From Nocardioides speluncae (GTDB lineage: Bacteria; Actinomycetota; Actinomycetes; Propionibacteriales; Nocardioidaceae): a stretch of DNA of 64,000 bases. Positions 32,726-41,486 of the stretch are shown piece by piece; position 1 is the stretch's first letter, and each line of letters begins with the position of its first letter. A model generated the notes under the pieces. It was not told the DNA's origin, made no database searches, and worked only from the letters and a program-made list of their open reading frames with translations. The position numbers and the translations under genes are program-made. The stretch is taken from NCBI RefSeq assembly GCF_003121585.1, contig NZ_QEOO01000018.1:43395-107394 (forward strand), in the 5' to 3' direction.

Positions 32726-33169
32726 CTACTTGACGACTCCGAGAGACCAGCCATCGACCGACTGCAGGCGGCCACGCCAGAACATTCCGCCCTGTGCGGG
32801 GACGAAGCTACCGCCGACGACGTATCGGGCATTCACCAAGTGCACGTAGCGTTCCACGAACACTTCGCCCTCGGCGTCGCGCTCGCCATCAGCCGGCCGC
32901 CGCAGCCCTTCACGCAGCTGCGCGGCGATCTCACCGACCGCCTTATCAAGGTCGGCGAACTGCCTGTGCTGCTGATCGAGCCAGGTGTTCCGCCCAACCA
33001 AGTCCCCGGTCACCAGGCTGCCACTGACGCTGAGGGTCACAGTCAGGCTGGCTCCGTCGTGCCGCTGCATCAGGTTTGCTAGCGCGCTGAGCCCGGCGTC
33101 TGCTGTGAGTTCGACGCCGGTGGGTTCGGTGTCGATCGGAGTCAGGGTCAGAGACTCGCTGGTTTCCAT
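32726..33169 (-). CDS. GvpU-like protein, minus-strand accessory gene
   Basis: 147 residues from ATG 33169. LSALANLMQRHDGASLTVTL, SVSGSLVTGDLVGRNTWLDQ, then YVHLVNARYVVGG and FWRGRLQSVDGWSLG follow the block order I recall for gas-vesicle accessory protein GvpU (short beta domain, long helix, HLxxAR, WRGRL-x-VDGFSLG). No other gas-vesicle gene is present, so the role here is something else or unknown. It diverges from the large terminase gene, 42 bases away. Confidence 0.5.
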   Translation of the reverse strand: METSESLTLTPIDTEPTGVELTADAGLSALANLMQRHDGASLTVTLSVSGSLVTGDLVGRNTWLDQQHRQFADLDKAVGEIAAQLREGLRRPADGERDAEGEVFVERYVHLVNARYVVGGSFVPAQGGMFWRGRLQSVDGWSLGVVK

Positions 33170-33211
33170 GTTCCGACCCTAGTGGTCGTGCGTCGAGGTC
33201 GGAGGCGGAAC

Positions 33212-34663
33212 GTGACGATCACTGACCCCTTCGAGTACGCCGCACGCCAGTTCGAACCCCTCCGACCCGACCCGCACCTCACCGACCCCGCCGGCTGGAT
33301 CCGCGACCGCCTCGGTGAACACCCCTGGTCCAAGCAACGCGACATCGCCGCGTCCATCGTCGAGCACAGGCGCACCGCCGTCCGGTCCTGCCACGACTCC
33401 GGGAAGTCCTACATCGCCTCCCGGATCGCTGACTGGTGGATCGATACCCACCCGCCCGGCGAAGCGTTCGTCGTGTCCACCGCGCCGACCTACAAGCAGG
33501 TCCACGCGATCCTGTGGGAAGAGATCCGCGCCGCCGCGAAGCGCGCAGCCGCCAACGGCAACCCGCTGCCTGGCCGGGTCCTGCAGTCCGACGAGTGGAA
33601 GCTCGACGACGGCACCCTGGTCGGGTTCGGCCGCAAGCCCGCCGACACCGACGAGCACGGCTTCCAAGGCATCCACCGCCGCTTCGTCCTGGTCATCATC
33701 GACGAGGCGTGCGGCGTACCCGAGCAGCTGTGGACCGCGGTCGAGGCGATCACCACCAACGCCGACTGCCGGATCCTCGCGATCGGGAACCCTGACGACC
33801 CGAACACCGAGTTCGGGAAGGTCTGCAAACCCGGGTCGGGGTGGAACGTGATCGGGATCTCCGCGTTCGATACCCCGAACTTCACCGACGAGCTGGTGCC
33901 CGAAGTGTTGCGGCCGCTGCTGCTGTCCGAGGAGTGGGTGGAGGACAAGAAGCGGCGGTGGGGCGAGGAGTCCCCGCGGTACATCTCAAAGGTCCTCGGG
34001 GAGTTCCCCGACGTCGGCGACGACACCCTGATCCCGCCGTCGTGGATCGAGGCCGCCCAGCAGCGGTCGCTACAGCCGACCGAGGATCAGCGGCTCGGTG
34101 TGGACGTCGCCCGGTTCGGCACCGACCAGACCATCGTGGTCCAGACGGCCGGCCCGGTCGCCCGGATCGTCGGCAGTTGGTCGAAGCAGGCCACCACCGA
34201 GACGACCGGCAGGGTCGTGGAGATCGCCCGGGCCATGGTCGCGTCGTATGTGATCCACGTCGACGGCGTCGGTGTAGGCGGTGGCGTGGTCGACCAGTTG
34301 ATAGCGCTCGGCTGGCCCGCCCTCGACCTGCAGGCCGGCGCCGCGGCGGCCGACAACGAGCGGTTCGCGAACGCCCGCGCGGAGTGGTACTGGGGGTTGC
34401 GGGAGCGGTTCGAGGACGGCGACATCGACCTGGACCCGGACGACGACGAGCTCGCGGCGCAGCTGGGGTCGATGAAGTACAAGTTCACCGCGCGTGGCCA
34501 GATCCAGATCGAGTCGAAGGACGACATGCGGAAGCGGGGGCTGCCGTCGCCGGACCGCGCGGACGGGCTGATGCTCGCGTTCGCGCACGTCGCGCCGGAC
34601 CAGGTCGTGACCGCTGAGGATCTCGAGCCCGAGCTCGCCGACTACTCGATCAGCCCCTACTGA
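33212..34663 (+). CDS. terL: Large terminase subunit
   Basis: 483 residues from GTG 33212, with GGAGG at 33201-33205. The ATPase has an unusual Walker A loop (SCHDSGKS) and Walker B LVIIDEACGV. The nuclease acidic residues are visible in GVDVARFGTDQTIVV, IHVDGVGVGGGVVD and DRADGLMLAFAH. It cuts and translocates phage DNA into proheads. First gene of the late operon. An earlier in-frame start at 33182 lacks a ribosome site. Confidence 0.9.
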   Translation: MTITDPFEYAARQFEPLRPDPHLTDPAGWIRDRLGEHPWSKQRDIAASIVEHRRTAVRSCHDSGKSYIASRIADWWIDTHPPGEAFVVSTAPTYKQVHAILWEEIRAAAKRAAANGNPLPGRVLQSDEWKLDDGTLVGFGRKPADTDEHGFQGIHRRFVLVIIDEACGVPEQLWTAVEAITTNADCRILAIGNPDDPNTEFGKVCKPGSGWNVIGISAFDTPNFTDELVPEVLRPLLLSEEWVEDKKRRWGEESPRYISKVLGEFPDVGDDTLIPPSWIEAAQQRSLQPTEDQRLGVDVARFGTDQTIVVQTAGPVARIVGSWSKQATTETTGRVVEIARAMVASYVIHVDGVGVGGGVVDQLIALGWPALDLQAGAAAADNERFANARAEWYWGLRERFEDGDIDLDPDDDELAAQLGSMKYKFTARGQIQIESKDDMRKRGLPSPDRADGLMLAFAHVAPDQVVTAEDLEPELADYSISPY

Positions 34664-34691
34664 CATCAACGACGATTCGAGGCGGTGGACT

Positions 34692-36278
34692 GTGGGACTG
34701 CTCGACCGCATCACCGGCGCCAACCGACTCGTAGAGTCCACGCACCAGATCACCGAGCAGCTCCACACCCAGTCGGTGTCTGAGGAGCTCGGCCAGGCGA
34801 ACGACACCATCGAGCTCCTGCAGGAGTCGATGGCCGAGCTCGAGCTGGCCCTGGAGGACCAGGACTGGCGTCGCATGGCGGCGTACGCCGAGCAGGAGTT
34901 CACCCGCGTCGGGCTGCACCGGATCTCGGTGCTGGCCCGGATCATGTCGGTGGCGAACCCGCTGGTGAAGCGGGGCCTGTCGCTGCGGACCGGGTACGTG
35001 TGGGGCGGCGGGGTGTCGATCGCCGCGCGTGCGGTCGGCGACGACGGCGACCAGGACGTCAACGCCGTCGTGCAGGGGTTCCTCGACGACCCGGCGAACC
35101 GGAAGGTCCTCACAGGCCCCGGTGCCCGGGAGCGGAACGAACGGACCCTCGGCACGGACGGGAACCTGCTGTTCGCGTGCTTCACCGAGCGGCTCTCCGG
35201 TGGGGTGCAGGTCCGGCCGCTGCCGTTCGACCAGGTGACCGACGTGCTGTGCAACCCGCAGGACGCCTCGGAGGCGTGGTACTACAAGCGCGAGTACGTC
35301 GAGGACGGGCAGACCCTCACCACGTACTACCCGGACATCGCCTACCGCCCGAGGGGCGCGCGGCCGGTCAGGGTCAACGGCGTGCCGGTGATGTGGGACG
35401 CCCCGGTCATCCACCTGAAGGTCAACGACCTGCAGGGCTGGAAGTTCGGGCTCGGCGACGCGTACGCCGTGCTGCCGTGGGCGCGGGCCTATAAGGACTT
35501 CCTGACCGACTGGGCGCTGCTCACCAAGTCGCTGGCGAAGTTCGCGTGGCGGGCGACCGGCGACACCAAGTCGCGGGCGTCGCGGGCGGTCACCGCGATC
35601 AAGGGCGCGGCCGAGGCGCTGCGTGCACCGCTGACCTCGGAGCCCGCTGGGCAGGTCGCCGCGATGGGGCCGGGCCACAGCCTAGAGGCGATCCCGAAGT
35701 CGGGCGCCACCATCGACGCCGAGTCCGGGAAGCCGCTCGCCGGGATGGTCGCTGCCGGCCTCGACGTGCCGGTCACGATGCTGCTCACCGACCCCGGCAC
35801 CACCGGTGCCCGTGCGGTCGCCGAGACGCTGGACCAGCCGACCGAGAACATGGCGCGGATGCGCCGCGACGTGCACCAGGACTTTCTGACCCAGCTGCTC
35901 GGGTACGTGATCGACCAGGCGGTGATCGCGCCGGCCGGGCCACTGAAGGGCACCGTCGGGTGGGATCCCTGGGGGCGGCAGCAGATCACGCTGGCCTCCG
36001 ACACCGACCGGACCGTGGACTTCACGTGGCCGGACCTGACCGAGGACTCGGTGCTGGAACGCGTGTCCGCGATCGTGGACGCCGACAGCACCGCGAAGAT
36101 GCCGGCGACCACCACGATGCGGCTGCTGCTCGAGGTCCTCGGTGTGCGCGACGTCGACGAGCTCATCGAGGAGAACACCGACGCCGAGGGGAACTGGGTC
36201 GACCCGAACGCGGACGCCGGCGACGAGGCCGTCCGGTCGCACCGCCGCGGCGAGGATCCGGCAGCGCTGGTGCGCTGA
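34692..36278 (+). CDS. Portal protein
   Basis: 528 residues. N-terminal coiled coil (NDTIELLQESMAELELALED), then the portal core: ANPLVKRGLSLRTGYVWGGG, TDGNLLFACF, PFDQVTDVLCNPQ, HLKVNDLQGWKFGLGDAYAV, LPWARAYKDFLTDW and VAAGLDVPVTMLLTD. Forms the dodecameric DNA channel at the head vertex. GTG 34692. Position between terminase and MuF protein fits. Confidence 0.88.
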   Translation: MGLLDRITGANRLVESTHQITEQLHTQSVSEELGQANDTIELLQESMAELELALEDQDWRRMAAYAEQEFTRVGLHRISVLARIMSVANPLVKRGLSLRTGYVWGGGVSIAARAVGDDGDQDVNAVVQGFLDDPANRKVLTGPGARERNERTLGTDGNLLFACFTERLSGGVQVRPLPFDQVTDVLCNPQDASEAWYYKREYVEDGQTLTTYYPDIAYRPRGARPVRVNGVPVMWDAPVIHLKVNDLQGWKFGLGDAYAVLPWARAYKDFLTDWALLTKSLAKFAWRATGDTKSRASRAVTAIKGAAEALRAPLTSEPAGQVAAMGPGHSLEAIPKSGATIDAESGKPLAGMVAAGLDVPVTMLLTDPGTTGARAVAETLDQPTENMARMRRDVHQDFLTQLLGYVIDQAVIAPAGPLKGTVGWDPWGRQQITLASDTDRTVDFTWPDLTEDSVLERVSAIVDADSTAKMPATTTMRLLLEVLGVRDVDELIEENTDAEGNWVDPNADAGDEAVRSHRRGEDPAALVR

Positions 36279-36493
36279 TGGCTGCGATGCACCGGACGGT
36301 CCATGTCCGGACCGAACAGGTTGACCACGAGCACGGCCACTGGTGCAACGACTGCATGCTCAGCACCGGGCTCCGCTGGTGGGACGTCCTGATCATCGGC
36401 GGCCGCTGGATCTTCCGCACCATCTGGTGGTGTCACGAGTGCGGCGGCCGGAACATCACGCCGGCGGCCGACGGCGATGCCTACCACTGCTGA
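36278..36493 (+). CDS. 71-residue zinc-motif protein between portal and MuF genes
   Basis: ATG shares one base with the portal stop. HWCNDCMLST and WWCHECGGRN form a probable Cys4 zinc site, with Trp-rich sequence between them (LRWWDVLIIGGRWIFRTIWW). Its end overlaps the MuF start by 17 bases. Unknown role. Confidence 0.6.
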   Translation: MAAMHRTVHVRTEQVDHEHGHWCNDCMLSTGLRWWDVLIIGGRWIFRTIWWCHECGGRNITPAADGDAYHC

Positions 36494-38306
36494 GACCCTC
36501 CGCCTCGAGTGGCAACTCCGCGCCGAGCTCGCCGGCGTACTCGACTCCCAGACCCGGGACCTGGTCCGAGCGTGGGCGGTCGCGTGGGACGAGGTCGCAC
36601 CTGACCTGCACCAGGCGATCCTGCTGCTCGCGCAAGACGCCGAGGGCGGCCGGATCCGCCGCGGCACCCTCGCGCGGAACCGGCTGCTCCGGGCCGCGCT
36701 GACCACCATCGGGGACCAGCTGCAGGACCTCGCAGCCCGGTCGGGTGTGCGGATCAACGCCGACGTCGGCGACGTCGTCGACCAGGCCGGCCGCACGCAG
36801 GCGCTGATCATCGCGTCGATGCTGCCGCCGAACCGGCCCATGATCGACCTCGGCTCCTGGTCGCGGATCCACCCGCTGCGAGTCGAGGCGATGGTGCGGC
36901 GCACGACGCAGCAGATCACCGCCTCCCACATCCCGCTCGCCCCGCAGGCATCCGCAGCGGTACGCCGCGAGCTGGTCCGTGGCATCAGCGTGGGGTCGAA
37001 CCCGCGGCACACCGCCGACCGGATCGTCGCCCGGGCGGAGCGGCCGTTCAACGGTGGCCTGAGCCGGGCGCTGACGATCTCCCGGACCGAGACCCTCGAC
37101 GCACACCGGGCTGCCGCCCAGCTCGGCCAGTCGCAGCACGCCAGCGTGCTGACCGGGTGGGTGTGGCTGACAAACCTGGACCCTCGTACCTGCCGTGCGT
37201 GCATCGGGATGCACGGCACCATGTTCCCGCTCGACGCGCCCGGCCCCGAGGGGCACCAGCAGTGCCGCTGCGCACGGTCCCCGCAGACCCGGTCGTGGGC
37301 GGACCTCGGGATCGACCTTCCCGAGCTCGACGTCATGCCGGACGCAGACGCCTGGTTCGCTCGGCTGCCGGAGCGAGAGCAGCGCGACATCCTCGGCGAC
37401 GACGGGTACGACGCCTGGCGGGCCGGGGACTTCCCGCGCGAGCAGTGGGCGGAGCTGCGGGACAACCCGAAGTGGCGGCAGTCGTACGTCGCAGCCAAGC
37501 CACCACCTCGTGGCGCGGGCGGACAGAGCGGTGGCGGGGGTATGCCGCCCCCGGCCGCGCCCCCGACTGGCCCGGACCCGGAGCCGTGGGAGTTCGGGCC
37601 AGTCCTCGGTACGCCGGAACAACAGGCCTACGTCCACGGCGGCGAACCACTGCCACCGAGCCGCGACGAGCGAGGCCTGCCGCGACTCCGGGACGAGGAC
37701 AACGCGAACCACTTCCACACCTACATCCCCGACGCGGACGCCCGCGCGACCGCGCTACTGCAGTACCTCGGGGAGACCCAACGGCTGGTCAAGCAGACCG
37801 CCCGCGACCTCGCCGCCGGCGAACCCCGGTCCGACGCGGACGAGCTGCTGCTCGACGCGATGATCGAGGGGCTCGCCGAGCTCCCCGAGACCGGCGTCAC
37901 CGACACGACGTACACCAGGGCCGACCTGGCCACCGACATCGACGCAGCCGCCCGGTGGCTGCTCGCCCAGCCGGTCCAGTCGGTCGGCACGGTCTGGCGG
38001 GGCCTCAACGTTGACGGCGTCGATCTGCTCGCTCCCGACTTCGCCGAGCAGGTGGTCGCTGCCGTGCGGCTCGCCGGCTGGTCGTACGCGTCGACCTCGC
38101 CAGACTTCGACACCGCCTCGCGGTACGCCGCCCGTGGCGCCGGCGCGGTGGTGATCATCGAGCTCAACGGCGCGTCCGGGATCGTGCTCGACTCGGTCGG
38201 CCGGATGTCGGTGGCACCGGAAGTTCTGGTCTCCGGGTCGGTGACCTCGGCGGCATACACTCAAGTCGGGACAGTCATCGTGATCCAGGGAAGGTGGGCG
38301 CCGTGA
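36477..38306 (+). CDS. MuF-type minor head protein fused to an ADP-ribosyltransferase-like domain
   Basis: 609 residues. The MuF half has TISRTETLDAHRAAAQLGQS and GWVWLTNLDPRTCRACIGMH, then GHQQCRCARSP (Cys/His metal site), near residues 195-270. A Pro/Gly linker (about 342-365) leads to a C-terminal domain with the R-S-E pattern of ADP-ribosyltransferases: WRGLN with Arg508, YASTSPDFDTA with Ser539-Thr540-Ser541, and SVAPEVLVSG with Glu582. The residue two before Glu582 is Ala, not the usual Glu/Gln. MuF proteins are packaged and can be ejected, so the domain is probably an injected effector. A coupled small gene follows. Confidence 0.8.
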   Translation: MPTTAETLRLEWQLRAELAGVLDSQTRDLVRAWAVAWDEVAPDLHQAILLLAQDAEGGRIRRGTLARNRLLRAALTTIGDQLQDLAARSGVRINADVGDVVDQAGRTQALIIASMLPPNRPMIDLGSWSRIHPLRVEAMVRRTTQQITASHIPLAPQASAAVRRELVRGISVGSNPRHTADRIVARAERPFNGGLSRALTISRTETLDAHRAAAQLGQSQHASVLTGWVWLTNLDPRTCRACIGMHGTMFPLDAPGPEGHQQCRCARSPQTRSWADLGIDLPELDVMPDADAWFARLPEREQRDILGDDGYDAWRAGDFPREQWAELRDNPKWRQSYVAAKPPPRGAGGQSGGGGMPPPAAPPTGPDPEPWEFGPVLGTPEQQAYVHGGEPLPPSRDERGLPRLRDEDNANHFHTYIPDADARATALLQYLGETQRLVKQTARDLAAGEPRSDADELLLDAMIEGLAELPETGVTDTTYTRADLATDIDAAARWLLAQPVQSVGTVWRGLNVDGVDLLAPDFAEQVVAAVRLAGWSYASTSPDFDTASRYAARGAGAVVIIELNGASGIVLDSVGRMSVAPEVLVSGSVTSAAYTQVGTVIVIQGRWAP

Positions 38307-38506
38307 GCAGTCCGTTCGCGCTACCCCCTGGACCGGAGCGCCGGGCAGCGATGCGGGAGCACCCGCTGGAGTTCAACATCGGCCCCGACGACTACACCGA
38401 AGACGAGCTCGCGGCCATGAAGGACGAGGGCGACGAGCTCAGGGCCGCGCTTGAGGGCGCGTCCTTCACTCGGATCAGTCCCGAATCTCCGGGAGCTCCG
38501 GCCTAA
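38303..38506 (+). CDS. 67-residue acidic protein coupled to MuF-ART; candidate immunity factor
   Basis: GTG 38303 overlaps the MuF-ART stop by four bases and has AGGGAAGG upstream. Acidic (FNIGPDDYTEDELAAMKDEG, DELRAALEG). No family recognised. Small acidic genes right after a toxin domain are often its antitoxin or immunity protein; here that is inference from position, coupling and charge. Confidence 0.6.
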   Translation: MSSPFALPPGPERRAAMREHPLEFNIGPDDYTEDELAAMKDEGDELRAALEGASFTRISPESPGAPA

Positions 38507-38651
38507 CGCCCTGCCCGCCGGGCTCGTAGGCAACGGCGCCGCATCGCCTGCAGGTCGACACGACGTCCGCGCCCTCCGCGGTCAGATTCAGCTCCTCGAC
38601 TAGCCACTCGTGCTCACCGCACGCAGGGGGCCGGTCCGCTGCGCCACTCAC
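38475..38651 (-). CDS. 58-residue zinc-motif protein on the minus strand
   Basis: From GTG 38651. PPACGEHEWLVEELNLTAEG, then VVSTCRRCGAVAYEPGGQG: a C-x2-H...C-x2-C zinc pattern that is common in small actinophage proteins. Its 3' end overlaps the preceding rightward gene by 32 bases. It fills the only large gap of the head region, but lies against the late operon, so confidence is moderate. Confidence 0.4.
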   Translation of the reverse strand: MSGAADRPPACGEHEWLVEELNLTAEGADVVSTCRRCGAVAYEPGGQGVRPELPEIRD

Positions 38652-38686
38652 CCCATCACGCTACCCCGCGACCGGGAGGTACGACC

Positions 38687-39916
38687 ATGCCCAACGGGCC
38701 GAAGGAACTGCGGGAGACCGCCGTCATCAGCGAGGCCGCAGCGGCCGCAGCGAAGACGTCCGGGCGGATGCTCGTGCAGCTGATCTCCCCCGGCTGGGGA
38801 TCGTCTGGCTACTACGCGCCTAAGGTCCTCGCCGAGGCCGCAAAGAACCGGATCATCCCGGCCGGCACCCACATGTACGCCGACCACCCCACCGAGGTCG
38901 ACGTGCAGCTCCGGCCGGAGCGGTCCATCCGCGACCTGATGGGCGTGACCACCACAGACGCCCGCCTCTCTGCTGATGGCGCGCTGGTCGCCGAGGTGCG
39001 GGTCGCCGCGCCGTACCGCGAGTTCGTCAGCGACATCGTGGAGTCGATCGGGGTGTCCATCCGCGGGGACGCCACCGACATCACCGAGGGCGAGGCCGAG
39101 GGCCGCCGCGGCCGGATCATCGAGGGCCTAGCGCACGTCCAGTCGGTCGACTTCGTGACCCGCGCTGGCCGTGGCGGGAAGGTCCTCGCCGTTCTCGAAG
39201 CCGCGCGGACGATCGCGGAGGCCCGCGGCCAGATCACCGAAAACGTCCCGGTCAACCCGGCCGGGCAGTCCACACCCAAGGAGAACACCATGGGCAACAT
39301 CCAGATCGAGGAGGGCGAGCACAAGGCCCTCGTCGAGAAGGCCGGCCGGGTGGACACGCTCGAGTCGGAGCGTGACACCCAGAAGGCCCGCGCCGACAAG
39401 GCGGAGGCCGCGCTCGCCGAGGCGACCAAGGCCACCGAGGAGGCGGCCAAGACCGCTGAGGAGGCCAAGAAGGTCGCCGAGGCCGCCGGCAAGCCGCGCA
39501 CCCCGCGGGAGCTGCTCGGCGACGAGGTCGCCTCGATGCGCCGCGAGCTCGCCGAGGTCAAGGCCCGCGATGCCGCCCGCGACATCGTCACGGCCGTCCT
39601 CGCCGAGTCGTACGTCGCTGACGAGACCCGCGCCCGCCTGGCCGCCGAGCTCATCCACAACGTGCCGCTGACTGAGGCCGGTGCGCTCGACGAGAACGAG
39701 CTGCAGCGCCTCGCCGAGAACGCACGCGACGTCGCCGAGACCGAGACCGCCGCGGTCCTCAAGGCTGCCGGGATCGGCACGCCGCGCGGACTCGGCGCAC
39801 TCACGGCCCCGGTCGCGGAGGCCGCGGCCGAGAAGGACTCCGCCGACCTGGTGGAGAAGTTCCAGGCGCTCGGGCTGTCCGAGTCCGCCGCCAAGACCGC
39901 CGCGAAGGGGCGCTGA
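38687..39916 (+). CDS. Capsid maturation protease fused to scaffold
   Basis: 409 residues with GGGAGG before ATG 38687. The protease half (1-200) has PGWGSSGYYAPKVLAEAA, THMYADHP (candidate catalytic His) and AHVQSVDFVTRAGRGGK (candidate catalytic Ser). The second half is scaffold-like: a long Ala/Glu/Lys coiled coil (ALAEATKATEEAAKTAEEAK) and a helical C-terminus. An internal in-frame start at 39290 probably yields the scaffold alone. Lies directly before the decoration and capsid genes. Confidence 0.82.
   Translation: MPNGPKELRETAVISEAAAAAAKTSGRMLVQLISPGWGSSGYYAPKVLAEAAKNRIIPAGTHMYADHPTEVDVQLRPERSIRDLMGVTTTDARLSADGALVAEVRVAAPYREFVSDIVESIGVSIRGDATDITEGEAEGRRGRIIEGLAHVQSVDFVTRAGRGGKVLAVLEAARTIAEARGQITENVPVNPAGQSTPKENTMGNIQIEEGEHKALVEKAGRVDTLESERDTQKARADKAEAALAEATKATEEAAKTAEEAKKVAEAAGKPRTPRELLGDEVASMRRELAEVKARDAARDIVTAVLAESYVADETRARLAAELIHNVPLTEAGALDENELQRLAENARDVAETETAAVLKAAGIGTPRGLGALTAPVAEAAAEKDSADLVEKFQALGLSESAAKTAAKGR
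39290..39916 (+). CDS. Internal in-frame scaffold protein start
   Basis: Within the protease gene, AAGGAGA (39278-39284) precedes an in-frame ATG at 39290 by five bases, giving a 208-residue coiled-coil protein (MGNIQIEEGEHKALVEKAGR...). This is the lambda C/Nu3-type arrangement, where the scaffold is made in excess from an internal start of the protease gene. Confidence 0.7.
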   Translation: MGNIQIEEGEHKALVEKAGRVDTLESERDTQKARADKAEAALAEATKATEEAAKTAEEAKKVAEAAGKPRTPRELLGDEVASMRRELAEVKARDAARDIVTAVLAESYVADETRARLAAELIHNVPLTEAGALDENELQRLAENARDVAETETAAVLKAAGIGTPRGLGALTAPVAEAAAEKDSADLVEKFQALGLSESAAKTAAKGR

Positions 39917-39922
39917 TCCACC

Positions 39923-40300
39923 ATGGCAAAGAACCGCGAGTACGAGCGCGGGACTCAGATCCCGCTCAACGTGTCGGCCGTCAACGGCTCCGGCGTCGGC
40001 GACCTGGTCAAGTCCGGCGACCCGGGCGCTGTCGGGCAGCTCCCGTTCGTGGCCCTCATCGACGAGGGCACCGATGGCATCGCCACCTGCCAGACCGACG
40101 GTGTGTTCCGCCTGGCCGTGTTCGGCCACGACGGCACTGCCAACGCCGCGATCGCGGTCGGCGACCTCGTCGTGTGGGACAACACCGGCGGGACGCTGGA
40201 GAAGACCCCCGGGTCGGCCAGCTCGGTCCGGTTCGGCTACGCCCTCGGGGCGGTCGCCAGCGGTGCCACCACCACCATCCCCGTCAAGCTCGGCTACTGA
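39923..40300 (+). CDS. Capsid decoration/cement protein (DUF2190-like)
   Basis: 125 residues. YERGTQIPLNVSAVNGSGVG, then LPFVALIDEGTDGIATCQTD and VGDLVVWDNTGGTLEKTPGS, a beta-tulip-like repeat seen in DUF2190 and similar cement proteins. Sits between scaffold and major capsid. Confidence 0.72.
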   Translation: MAKNREYERGTQIPLNVSAVNGSGVGDLVKSGDPGAVGQLPFVALIDEGTDGIATCQTDGVFRLAVFGHDGTANAAIAVGDLVVWDNTGGTLEKTPGSASSVRFGYALGAVASGATTTIPVKLGY

Positions 40301-40319
40301 GTCCAAGGAGACCCACATC

Positions 40320-41480
40320 ATGAGCGAGTTCCTGGAGCTCCTGGAGACCATCCGGTCCGAGGACGCCAGCACACAGCGGCTGTTCGGTGACGCCGGCCGC
40401 GGCATCCGCAGCATGCGGAAGGACGACCCCCGCTACCAGCGGTCCCTCAACGAGGCGATCACCCTGGTCGAGGGCGTCGTGTCCGGCCGCGTCCCGATGC
40501 ACCGACTGCAGGAGGCGATGTCCACCTCGGACTTCCCGCTGCTGTTCGGCGACATCCTCGACCGGTCGATGCTCGGCACCTACAACGAGTGGCCCTCGAT
40601 CTGGCGCAAGCTGGCCAAGAAGGGCACGGTCCGCGACTTCCGCACGGTGAAGAAGTTCTTCACCGACGGCGCCGAGGCGATCCTGCCGGCGGTCAAGCAG
40701 GGCAGCGAGTACAAGGAAGCCGCTCTGTCCGAGGGCAAGTACGAGTACTCGGTCGGCAAGTACGGCCGCCGCCTCGGCTTCCTCTGGGAGGCCATGATCA
40801 ACGACGACCTCGACGCCCTGCGGGACGCCCCGCAGCGACTGGCCAAGGCCGCCCGCATGTCGGAGGAGCGGTTCGCCACCGAGCTGTACGCCGACGGTAC
40901 CGGCCCAGATGCCGCGTTCTTCTCGGTGGGCAACAACAACCGGCTCACGGCCAACCCGCTGACCGTGGCGGGCCTCCAGACGGGCATCACCCGGCTGAAG
41001 GGTTTCAAGGACGTCGATGGCAACCCGATCTTCACCGGTCTGGTCCGCCTCGAGGTACCGCCGGCCCTGGAGATCACGGCGAAGAACATCATCAACGCCA
41101 CCGAGATCCGCGTCGCGGCCGGTTCCGGATCGGCCACCACCGACCAGCTGGTCGCGAAGAACTGGATGGACAACGAGGTCGTCGAGCTCGTCGTCAACCC
41201 GTGGCTGCCGATCGTCGACGAGAGCGCGAACAAGGACAACACCTGGTACCTGTTCGCCGACCCGGACGTCGGCCGCCCGGCCATGGAGGTCGGCTTCCTC
41301 CGTGGCCACGAGTCGCCGCAGCTGTTCATGAAGGCGCCGAACGCGATCCGGATCGGTGGCGGCATGGTCGGCGCCGAGGAGGGCTCGTTCGAGACCGACG
41401 GCCTCGACTACAAGGTGCGGCACGTGTTCGGAGGCTCCCTGATGGAGCCGAAGGCCGCGCTCGCGTCGATCGGGGCGTGA
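40320..41480 (+). CDS. Major capsid protein (HK97 fold expected)
   Basis: 386 residues; AAGGAGA lies just before ATG 40320. The start is not preceded by a delta domain because the scaffold is separate. Blocks FPLLFGDILDRSMLGTYNEW, KYGRRLGFLWEAMINDDLDA and DTWYLF-type end (NTWYLFADPDVGRPAMEVGF, DYKVRHVFGGSLMEPKAAL) are typical of Mu-like/HK97-fold actinophage capsid proteins. Confidence 0.88.
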   Translation: MSEFLELLETIRSEDASTQRLFGDAGRGIRSMRKDDPRYQRSLNEAITLVEGVVSGRVPMHRLQEAMSTSDFPLLFGDILDRSMLGTYNEWPSIWRKLAKKGTVRDFRTVKKFFTDGAEAILPAVKQGSEYKEAALSEGKYEYSVGKYGRRLGFLWEAMINDDLDALRDAPQRLAKAARMSEERFATELYADGTGPDAAFFSVGNNNRLTANPLTVAGLQTGITRLKGFKDVDGNPIFTGLVRLEVPPALEITAKNIINATEIRVAAGSGSATTDQLVAKNWMDNEVVELVVNPWLPIVDESANKDNTWYLFADPDVGRPAMEVGFLRGHESPQLFMKAPNAIRIGGGMVGAEEGSFETDGLDYKVRHVFGGSLMEPKAALASIGA

Positions 41481-41486
41481 CCGGAG

